Shown here piece after piece: positions 56,210 through 64,000 of a stretch of 64,000 bases of DNA. This DNA is from Zopfochytrium polystomum. Taxonomy: Eukaryota; Chytridiomycota; Chytridiomycetes; Chytridiales; Chytridiaceae. The notes beneath the pieces are model-generated. The model was not told the origin of the DNA, did not search any database, and worked only from the letters and a program-made list of their open reading frames with translations. The position numbers and the translations under genes were made by a program. Location: the NCBI GenBank assembly GCA_025765615.1, contig JAIVFJ010000053.1:184501-248500 (forward strand). Direction: 5' to 3'. How positions within the stretch are numbered: the first letter of the stretch is position 1; every line of letters begins with the position of its first letter.

Positions 56210-57892
56210 CTGGATCACTTCATGTTCGTTTGGTGCTAGTTCTGTGGAAGGTTGTCGTTCAGCTACCGCTGCTGGTCTTGGTTCTGGGAATTGATCCACG
56301 CGAACATTGGCTTCACGAAGGAGGTTGGTGATGTTTTGTTCAGTTGATGTAAGTTCATCTTTGCTGAGGAGTGGTGTTAGCTGATGAACGAGGTCCTGAG
56401 CAATATCCTCTGCTGCTGAGGTGCTGAGGCGAGGGAAACTGTCTTCTGCAACCACAAGGTCATCCAATCGATGAGTGATTACTCTACCCGTGCTGATGTC
56501 AATCAAGCGAGCAATGGAACGACCAATGTTTCCAATGTAAATTGCTGGTCGGGCGCGTTCTGCAAGCTTTTTAAACTGATGTGTTTGTCCACGTTCCTTT
56601 GCTGTGATATGATACAAACATCCTGAGCCAAAAACTCTGAATTGACTGATGCATGGAGGGAATCCAAGAAGCGTTTCAACTGGAGATAGTAATCCACGGC
56701 TGAGGACAGGAAGTGTATTGATGATATCTACTGCATGTCGAATCGCGTATCCCCACCATGACCACGGTGAACCTGCATGTCTTAGAAGAGATCGTGTGAC
56801 ATCCATGACTGTTCGAACTGCTCGCTCTGCTTTCCCATTCAGCTCAGGTGTATAAGGTGGACTGACTTCAACGCGGATGCCACGTGATGCACAGAAACGG
56901 TTAAAAGCGAGTGAATTCAGTTCCCCACCATCAAAGCGGACGCCCTTTACACGAACATCCCTAACTGTCTCCAATTGTTGGATGATCTTAATGGCCTCTG
57001 GTAGTGCTTCTGACTTTCTCCGAAGGTTCGTCGACCAGAGATAATTACTTGCATAGTCAATGGCAATGAGAGCAAAGCCATATTGTCCTCGAAACTTTGG
57101 TTTGACTTCCACTAGATCAAAGGCTAAATATTCGCCTGGTAGTTTATCTGGAGGATCTGTTTGTGGAATAGCAGCACGAGTCTGTTTGGCAATAATGCAG
57201 GCCTTACACGGTTCTTCAAGTAAGTTCAGCTTAATGTCAGGAAAGTCAGCACATGTACGGCGCTCCTTCATTGCTCGTAGTCTTGCATAAGGGATATGGC
57301 CGAGGCGTTCATGCATGCGCTGAGTGTTTGGAGCTTTGCTGTTGAGAAAGGCTGTGCGTATACTGAGTGTATCAACTGGTTCTGCAGAGCTGAAGAGGTT
57401 GTAAAATTTACTGGCGCAGTGTGCAATAAATTGTTTGCTGTAGTTGAAGTTGGGGTTTGCTGCTGTTGGGAACCATTGGAGACCATGTCTAAGAATCATT
57501 TGAAGGACGGCTGGATCTCCTTCCTCAGGACTGCTACGATAAATAGTACCAGGTTGAAGGTCTCGTGCAAGATGGAAGAAGCCACATAGTTGTAGGTCCC
57601 GATCAGCGACCAAGTTGACAGGACATTCTGGAGCATATTGGGCACCTTCAATTATAAGTGTGATGTTGTTGGCGAGTGGTATGAGAGCTGTGCCGTATCC
57701 TTCACAAGTAAGAATAGGTCCTTCTTTGGCGATACGCATGCTAGATTTCTGCTGAGTATAACTATAGGGAATGAAGAGAGAGAAATCTCGAAGCGTTGTG
57801 ACATTGCAACCGTTGTCGATGAGTACAGGAAAAGAAATTGGAAGGGAAGGGACGTTAACTGCAAATGCCCGGATTACTCCCAGGCCATCCAA
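56192..57892 (-). CDS. Copia-B protease and integrase
   Basis: First part of pol, in the -1 frame relative to Gag and probably reached by frameshifting. The protease active site reads VLIDNGCN (about 57823-57800), D-N-G rather than the usual D-S/T-G. Integrase follows with HERLGHIPYARL and CKACIIAKQ (zinc site), then the DDE core: Asp in LAFDLVEVKPKF, Asp in RFDGGELNSLAF and Glu in NGKAERAVRTVMD, all intact. The frame stops at 56192, 18 nt past a CAG|GTACGG donor at 56209; splicing there would fuse it to RT. Confidence 0.88.
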   Translation of the reverse strand: MDGLGVIRAFAVNVPSLPISFPVLIDNGCNVTTLRDFSLFIPYSYTQQKSSMRIAKEGPILTCEGYGTALIPLANNITLIIEGAQYAPECPVNLVADRDLQLCGFFHLARDLQPGTIYRSSPEEGDPAVLQMILRHGLQWFPTAANPNFNYSKQFIAHCASKFYNLFSSAEPVDTLSIRTAFLNSKAPNTQRMHERLGHIPYARLRAMKERRTCADFPDIKLNLLEEPCKACIIAKQTRAAIPQTDPPDKLPGEYLAFDLVEVKPKFRGQYGFALIAIDYASNYLWSTNLRRKSEALPEAIKIIQQLETVRDVRVKGVRFDGGELNSLAFNRFCASRGIRVEVSPPYTPELNGKAERAVRTVMDVTRSLLRHAGSPWSWWGYAIRHAVDIINTLPVLSRGLLSPVETLLGFPPCISQFRVFGSGCLYHITAKERGQTHQFKKLAERARPAIYIGNIGRSIARLIDISTGRVITHRLDDLVVAEDSFPRLSTSAAEDIAQDLVHQLTPLLSKDELTSTEQNITNLLREANVRVDQFPEPRPAAVAERQPSTELAPNEHEVIQVRQRK

Positions 57893-59292
57893 AAATCCTG
57901 TTGACTTTCATCTAGTTCGGTCTCTGATTGGAGTTGCGTTTCCATCCACAATTGCTGTTCTGCAGCATACTGCTCACTTTGCTGGTCATCCCAATCACCG
58001 TTCTGTAGCAGAAGTGCTTGGTTTTCAGGTATCTGCTGTTGTGGAGGGTTTGGTTGCTGGAGTAAGAGCGCATTTGGATTTGCTGGTGGTCGATTCTGTT
58101 GCTGTTGCTGCAATTGCTGAAGAAATGTGTTGGCACACTGTCGAGCAACATGACCATAGCCTCCACATGCATGACATTGGACTCCAAAAGACTGTTGCTG
58201 TGCAGGGTACCAACTCCCCCCAGAGCCGCGTCCCATTGCGGTACCACCTGTTGCTGTTCCACGTGAACTTAGTCCTCGCCATGTTCCTCGGCCTCGGCCA
58301 AAACCACCATATGGGCGCGGTGTGTACTGTTGGGACTGAGGGTTTTGGTACTGCAAGGTTGTTGGGCGGATATTAGGATACGGCTGGTACTGCTGAGGTT
58401 TATGATAACTGCCACGACCACGGAGTTGATTATAGTGTACTTTTGGCCGAATAATTACATTTGCTGTTGGTGTAGTGACTTCTGGAATGGCTGTTGTCAG
58501 GTCCCGCTCCTGTTGTGCTGCAAGTCGATCCCGCCTCTCATCATATGTATTTTGGCGGGCGGTAGATTTAAATAAGGTGATTAGTTTAGTCAATGATGAA
58601 ACAGAAGTGATAGGATTCCCTGCAAACATGAACGTATTGGCAACACCCATATCGATTAGCGTGTTGTTCAGGGCAGATACGAAGACTCGCACAACTTTGG
58701 AAAATGGTGTGATGCGACTGCGGATTTCCACTGATGAACTTTCTGCAAAGCTTTCTACTTTGTGGTAAGCTGTAATGAAGCGCATTGCAAATGACTTGGA
58801 TGATTCTGCAGGTTCCATTTTTATACGTTCGAAATCATCAATAATTTCCTTTGCTAATCCTTGATCTGTTGTTCGACATGCAATCGCAATTTCTCCAAGC
58901 AGTGTGTAGGCAAATATCTGCCCTCGTCGGGGGAACTGTGGTAGAAGCTCTGGTTCAACATGTCGTCGAATGAGAAGGATACAGTATGCGTTCTGGTCTT
59001 CTGTCCCTGGGAACCATTTGACCGGCTCACGCCCGTCTCGTGCAAATGCATAATGCTCGCCATGGTTGGGCCCCCTGCGTACTCTGCATGTTGGGCCGAC
59101 ATTAGGATCATTGGGGTCCACTTGATCATTGCGTAATACATTAATTCGGTCTGGGTCAACACAGTGGCGGAGACCATTGCTTTTGTTGGATAGTTCTGAA
59201 ATTAGGTCGTCCAGCCAATCTCCAAAATTTGCTGCGCCTTTGAGGATGGGGAATGCACGGGAAGCATACTTGATTTGATCACGCTCGCTCAT
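57874..59292 (-). CDS. Copia-B Gag
   Basis: Capsid/nucleocapsid protein of 472 residues from the ATG at 59292 (MSERDQIKYASRAF); upstream in-frame sequence has no earlier ATG in the open frame. The capsid-like part contains CRTTDQGLAKEIIDDFERIK and FAMRFITAYHKVESFAES. An Arg/Gly/Gln-rich stretch (GRGRGTWRGLSSRG) precedes one CCHC zinc knuckle, CHACGGYGHVARQC (about residues 373-386), for RNA binding. A Gln-rich tail ends FWMAWE. The last codons overlap pol, which is in the -1 frame; a TTTTT run at 57891-57895 (GAT TTT TGG) could serve as a slip site. Confidence 0.9.
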   Translation of the reverse strand: MSERDQIKYASRAFPILKGAANFGDWLDDLISELSNKSNGLRHCVDPDRINVLRNDQVDPNDPNVGPTCRVRRGPNHGEHYAFARDGREPVKWFPGTEDQNAYCILLIRRHVEPELLPQFPRRGQIFAYTLLGEIAIACRTTDQGLAKEIIDDFERIKMEPAESSKSFAMRFITAYHKVESFAESSSVEIRSRITPFSKVVRVFVSALNNTLIDMGVANTFMFAGNPITSVSSLTKLITLFKSTARQNTYDERRDRLAAQQERDLTTAIPEVTTPTANVIIRPKVHYNQLRGRGSYHKPQQYQPYPNIRPTTLQYQNPQSQQYTPRPYGGFGRGRGTWRGLSSRGTATGGTAMGRGSGGSWYPAQQQSFGVQCHACGGYGHVARQCANTFLQQLQQQQQNRPPANPNALLLQQPNPPQQQIPENQALLLQNGDWDDQQSEQYAAEQQLWMETQLQSETELDESQQDFWMAWE

Positions 59293-60183
59293 GCTTGTGA
59301 GGAAAATGTGTGAGAGCTTTGCAGGAGAATAGAAATTTGAAAGGCAGTGATTTCCCTGATTTAGTGATAACCCTTCGTAGGGAATAGTAGCAGACTCAAC
59401 AAGCGTGACACGACACTTGATGGTCAAGGTATGGGTGTGGATAGGTGGATAGGTGATGTGTGTAACGAGTTGGTGTTGAGAAAAACAGACTTGTCACGTT
59501 TGTGGAGCGAAATTGAGTGACTAGATGGGCCAAAATGCAGATGCAGCTTGTAACTCAATAACCCACGAGGCCAACGACGAAATTGGAGAATCACTGAGTT
59601 GCCCCACGTAGATCAGTAGTTGCTGAGTGCAGAGAAATTGGTTTTAAGTGATTTGGTCGGGTTTTGGCTGAGTTGTGTTGGTGGGAAGCTCTAATACAGC
59701 AATTTCGACGAGTTGAGTGCTAATTGAACAGTAAAAACGCGGACAGCTGTTATTCTGCAAGGAACCAGTCGAAGATCACGATATTTGGTGGATAGATAGA
59801 GTGGAAGTAGCTCTTTCCTGTGGTGGTAAGCGATTCCTGAAGCAATTGAAAGAAGTTGCGAACGTAAACTCTCGAAATTCGGCGTTATCAGGTGGCTGAT
59901 GTTGTGGATGAGTGCTGTTACACGCTCTGCAACGCTGCTGCAGCGAAAAAACGATCGTCAAAACGTCTTCCCCAGTGTTACAAGTGGTGTGGACGTGGTG
60001 AAATGGTGGGGGTACAAAAACTGAAGGTGTTGGTTCTGCAGGTAGTGATGCTGGTGATGTGTGGTGGTGAGTGGCACTGTTTGTTTACTCGTTTTTCAAG
60101 TGTGTTGCTGCGTTCTGCACGTTCTTCCTCGATTCTGCTTGTTGTTTATACTCCAGATGATTGGGATGGGTCACAATTTTGTA

Positions 60184-60429
60184 TGAAAGAAATGACTGCT
60201 GCTGTTTGTGGATGGTGGTGAACTACTCTGGTGGACTACTCTCTTATGATGGTGAAGCTGAGATGGGAGACTGTTGCACAATGTATGCTGTTTGGCTTTA
60301 TACAAAATTGTGACAAAGACCAGGTGACAAAAAATGCACCAAATCCTCATCACAGTTGGTGCTCCCATGCACCACAGTGTGAGGTGTTGCTCCTGCACAC
60401 TGCTTACTGCAAAAACCCAAAATCTAACA
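60184..60429 (-). repeat. Copia-B 5' LTR
   Basis: 246 bp, apparently identical to the 3' LTR. The first internal bases (TACAAAATTGTGACCC) would hold the primer-binding site. Confidence 0.95.
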
Positions 60430-60614
60430 GGTCTTCCGTTGATTTTACATTGCCAGTCTGCCACATCAGTCCAGCCCTCCTCAGTCATGCCTCTTGTGCT
60501 CCCAGTAAGGCCCACTGGGGGTGACGTTAATTGCAGTAGCACAGAATCCAACCCGTCATGCCGCCACCTCCAACACCAGAGCTGTACACCGTTATCCGAT
60601 TCACTTTCGCTGTG

Positions 60615-62268
60615 GATTACCATTTGGTTGATACTTTTACCAATTCCAGTTTAACTTCTTCCAATTCTGATTGCTGAAGTTGAATGCTGACTGAATGGAG
60701 GAAGTTGTTGTTTTCTGGAGTGACTCTGCTGTGGGGAATGGTTGACGCTTTGTCTGACTTTGTTGAGATTGCAGAAAGCTCAAAGCAATTCCAATTCAGC
60801 TTGTTCAACTTGCAAAATTAAGGCTCAAAGATGGATCAAGGCGACTGGTGACTGAATGGAGCAAAGTGGTGATGTTGGTGTAGTTTTCTGAAGCTGATCT
60901 GCAGTAATGAATGGTTGAAGATTTTCCTGTATTTTGCTGAGACTGCTGCAGTTTGAATAGTTTGATGATGTGGTAATTGCGACTGTGTGTGAGGTGGTTG
61001 ATTTTTGTTTTTGTTGGTCTAGAGGGGAGAATAAAGATAGAGACAAAGTTCGTGGTAGTAAGCATTGGTGAGAGTCAGTATATCGAGATGTTTCCACAGA
61101 GCTTGATTGTTTGATGATGATTTGCCTTTAGTCTCCAAGTGATGTTGTGGTGAATTTATGCTGGTAGAAGAGTGTTAATGCAAGTAAAGGGAACAAAGAC
61201 TTAGCCTGATGTCTTCTACTCTGCCTCGTTAAAGAATCAGCTGTGTATAAAAGCTGAAGCAGTCAATATGTGTGAGTTGAGGTCCCTAGCCAGGATCAAG
61301 TAAGCCCAGCAATAAAGCGGTATTCCATAGTTTGAATCCTGAGTCCAGATTCATTTGGCTACATAGATAGAGTGTTTCCCAAGCCAGCAGCCTGGCACCA
61401 AGAAGACCATGCCAAGTTGGTGCCAATCCATGCTGAGACCACTTTGCAACTCTGTGCTGATGATCATCGTTCACTTATTCCAAGCATCCTCCATCTAATT
61501 GGCAATACAGTGCTGATGATCATCTTTCACTTATCCCTAACATCCTCCCCCCTAAGTGGAAGATGATGTTTGATATTGCACTGGCAAAGTGGTTAGAGGA
61601 TCGTTAAACTACTCAACCAGTCCTGGTTCTATCAATGAATGGACAGCAAATTGTCTTTGGCTGAAGTTATGTGAGAAAAGATAATGAGAGGCTTAGCCTG
61701 ATGTAACAGAGGCCAAAGTCATGAGGAAATTGCACAAGGTTGCCATGGTTGTGAGAGTTGGCACTTGCATAACTATTGGTCATCCCAATCACAAATATGT
61801 TTGATGGTGAGAGTTGCAGTGTGGTTGAAAACACTCTGATCTCAAATGGTGGCCATGTCGATGATAATTGTATCAGGGAATCCAGAAATTGAACCACTGA
61901 CTCCATGGGTCGATAGGCGAGGAAAACACCATATCATTAAATCCTAATTTGTTATGCCCTGTTGAAAATGAGTAAGTATCATTAAAAGAGCACAGGGGCA
62001 GTTGTTAGTGATGCAGGTCTCCAAAAACTGAAATGCCTGTGTTGATGTTCATGGAATGATGAATCATTACTGACAGGAGACTGCATGGCTGTATGTTGAG
62101 AGGATAAAGGCAGTTACTTTGATGCATATCAAAAGAGAAGAGCAAAACACTTAGCAGATTGATTATTAGTTGATGGAGCAAGTTGGTTTTTGAGGACCTC
62201 TGCTGTTTGTTGTACAATTGATATGAAGAGGCAGATAACCAGGATAGTAACAGTGGGTGTGGTGATTT
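60615..62268 (-). pseudogene. Copia-C minus copy, gag-to-integrase relic
   Basis: Aligned with 29776-31890 of the plus copy, including the Gln/Ser-rich stretch (SIQLQQSELEEVKLELV) and the LTR-like insert at about 61250-61570. No intact frame. It ends abruptly at about 62268 against host sequence. Confidence 0.75.
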
Positions 62269-64000
62269 CTGCATAGTTGTTTCGTCTGACACGCCCACTG
62301 TGAGGTAGACAAAATATACGTGGGTCGCTGCCGCTCCGTGCCGCGCGACTGCCACGTTGCATCTGCTACGAATTCCTTCGCTCCTGAGAGAGTCAGCGCA
62401 GTGATGAGACCAGACGTGCTGCGCGCGACTGCTGCCGCCGCTGTGCACCAGCTGACCAACTCCACCACGTCGTCGCCCTCCATGCCATTGTAGGTGTTCT
62501 GGTGGCGATTATTGTTTTGTGCGTTGCTGCCCACTCTGGCAGAAACAGTATGACCGCTGCACCGCACTCTCAATCGCCAAGAGCAGTAGTTCGCACTGCT
62601 CCGCCGATTTCATCTGCTTTGACAGCTCCACGATGAGCTGCGTCAGCGGTATCTCAAGGAGGCGGCCCCGCCGCTGTGCAGAGATACAGTACAGCGTCTA
62701 TTGTGGAGACCACCAGCTGCGCCGAAGACGCTTGCACAGAAGCACGATGCACTCGATAGCATGCTCGTACAGCGAATCGAGCAGCTGCTTGACTGACGAG
62801 GGTGAGCCAGTGCGAGTGAAAGCGGATGGACTCTCGTTTAAGCAATAATCGCGGCTTCGGCTGTCATAGATATTGTCATGGCTGGGGTGAGTTCGACGGA
62901 GCCGTAAAGCTCCCAATAAAATATCCACCGAAATCACTTGACATGACCGAAATGCTACAATAAGCGTGTTTAAGACGCGCTATGTGGCACGTCGAAGAGC
63001 TGGCCAGCTGGTGTTGACACTTTCCTGCTCCATCCACTGCAACATGAGCAGACCAGGCGCGAGCCGGTCCTTGTACATTGCCTTGCGCAACAGACACCGC
63101 CTCTTGCGACGCGTCACTATTCGCCAACTCTTCCGCCAATGCCCCCCATATGTCGGCAAGCACGTCAGAGCCCAGACTGTACCCAGATTGCACCAACGTT
63201 CTCCATGTGCTAAAACGCACTGCCGCAGAAGAGACGGAAATGAGAGCGGTGACGGCGGACACGATTACTCCCACAGCCTCGCGTCGCATTCTGGCAACTG
63301 ACCGGAATACGTGGCGGCTTAGGCGAGATTGTGCTCTCTTAAGGCACTGTTTGGCTCCGTCTCCAATAAATTGCCTGCCGACGTAGCCCAGAAAAGCTGT
63401 TATCCCTACTGGCAGGAAGAGTACGGCGTCCATTTCTCGGTCTCTGAGCTCTTCATCGAGTTCAAGAGCTTCCACAGATAGCATTAGAGCTGCCAGCAAT
63501 TCACCTGCGTCACCATCATCTTCCATCATTGTGTTGTTGTCGACCCGAACGTGGCCGATTGGTTTCAGGGAAAACCTTCTCCACGCGCAGAAGGTAGATC
63601 TAGCCGGTCCACAATCGATTGCCAAATGCAAGTGACAGCCTCTTCGCTGATTTGCCGCTGAGCTCGCGCCAGCATTTCAATCATGATTGGGTGCTGCGGA
63701 ACATGCTGGTGCTCATCCACCACGACGGTTGTCATCGCTTGCCACACGCTCCAAGCAAGATTTGAAGAGTTCTCGAAAGCGGCAGCAGCTTGGAGGCGGT
63801 CAAGTAGGAGGGCTAGCAAATGTATCAAGGGTGTGCTTGGAATGCGTTTCTTTGACTTTGCTGCGCGAATCCAGACGTCTGTACCACGGCACGGTCGTAC
63901 AAGAACAAGTCCGCGACGGGAGGAAGAGCCATCCAAATGGATGCGGGGCGATTTCACCAAGAGCCGTGGAAGGTGCTCCAGCAGGCGTCTCGCGGCAACC
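62269..64000 (-). CDS. Unknown host gene, 5' end beyond window, 3' side abutting transposons
   Basis: Not recognised. Helical, HEAT/ARM-like character. From the window edge: PLIHLLALLLDRLQAAAAF and SEEAVTCIWQSIVDRLDLPS (to about 63580), an intron, then ALMLSVEALELDEELRDREM, DAVLFLPVGITAFLGYVGRQ and VLADIWGALAEELANSDASQ (63480-63060). After another gap come VKQLLDSLYEHAIECIVLLC (about 62800-62720) and RLLEIPLTQLIVELSKQMKS (about 62660-62590). The coding-like pattern fades towards 62270, where Copia-C begins, so the gene may be truncated there. Exon boundaries are not fixed. Confidence 0.5.

Larger units (their letters stand above)
53424..60429 (-). mobile_element. Complete Copia-B retrotransposon with identical LTRs
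   Basis: 7006-bp Ty1/copia element on the minus strand: 5' LTR 60184-60429, gag, pol and 3' LTR 53424-53669, flanked by GGTCT at 53419-53423 and 60430-60434. The two 246-bp LTRs show no difference on reading, indicating very recent insertion. It sits within the inter-pol block of Copia-C. One extra base in RNase H is the only clear break. Confidence 0.95.
50094..62268 (-). mobile_element. Copia-C retrotransposon, minus copy, 5'-truncated and carrying nested insertions
   Basis: Read on the minus strand, it enters at about 62268 in the gag relic (the sequence aligned with 29776 onward of the plus copy), passes the LTR-like insert and a Gln-rich region, reaches the inter-pol block at about 60615, and continues through RT and RNase H relics to its 3' LTR at 50094-50333. 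The inter-pol block is split by a complete Copia-B (53424-60429) and a Copia-A solo LTR (52104-53233). Coding parts are full of stops. Confidence 0.85.

Overview
This window is eukaryotic and fungal. The genes are dense and split by many short GT-AG introns. They include a fungal-type PMT2 protein O-mannosyltransferase and a Vps1 dynamin, alongside genes more familiar from animals (a SCAPER-like protein, a KDM4-type demethylase with an extended PHD finger, a two-LIM CRP-like protein). That mix suggests an early-diverging zoosporic (chytrid-like) fungus; the lineage is inference.

Region 1 (1 to about 27.7 kb) is host sequence. In order: eIF4A (+), PMT2-like mannosyltransferase (+), NAC alpha (+), Vps1 (-), a JmjN/JmjC/ePHD histone demethylase (-), a LIM-only protein (-), a decayed Mutator-like (MULE) transposon with 70-bp inverted repeats, a SCAPER-like coiled-coil protein (-), a divergent unknown gene (+), a small one-helix protein (+), and a sparse stretch with possible minus-strand exons.

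Region 2 (27.79 to about 62.27 kb) is a nest of Ty1/copia retrotransposons, here called Copia-A, Copia-B and Copia-C. Copia-A has LTRs of about 1.13-1.19 kb (TGTTGAG...CATCA), a relic at 34.4-43.6 kb, two solo LTRs with 5-bp target duplications, and an internally deleted copy. Copia-B has 246-bp LTRs (TGTTAG...TTTCA); one copy is complete (53,424-60,429), with apparently identical LTRs and a GGTCT duplication, and a truncated copy is fused to Copia-A at 43,590/43,591. Copia-C is an older, stop-ridden relative of B, present in plus (28.2-33.9 kb) and minus (50.1-62.27 kb) orientation. A shortened Helitron (40,684-43,326) splits the RNase H of Copia-A.

The most unusual signal is in Copia-B and Copia-C. 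A GC-rich block of about 0.5 kb interrupts pol between integrase and reverse transcriptase. In both B copies it is exactly 531 bp, phase 0, starts GTACGG, ends TACTAAC-N9-AG, and its removal fuses the two pol halves. It is better conserved between B and C than the neighbouring protein sequence. A spliceosomal intron should be lost during retrotransposition, so its retention suggests a cis function needed in the unspliced genomic RNA, such as packaging or control of the RT ratio. That function is a hypothesis.

Region 3 (62.27-64 kb) is the 3' part of an unrecognised minus-strand host gene that abuts the retrotransposon nest and may have been broken by it.
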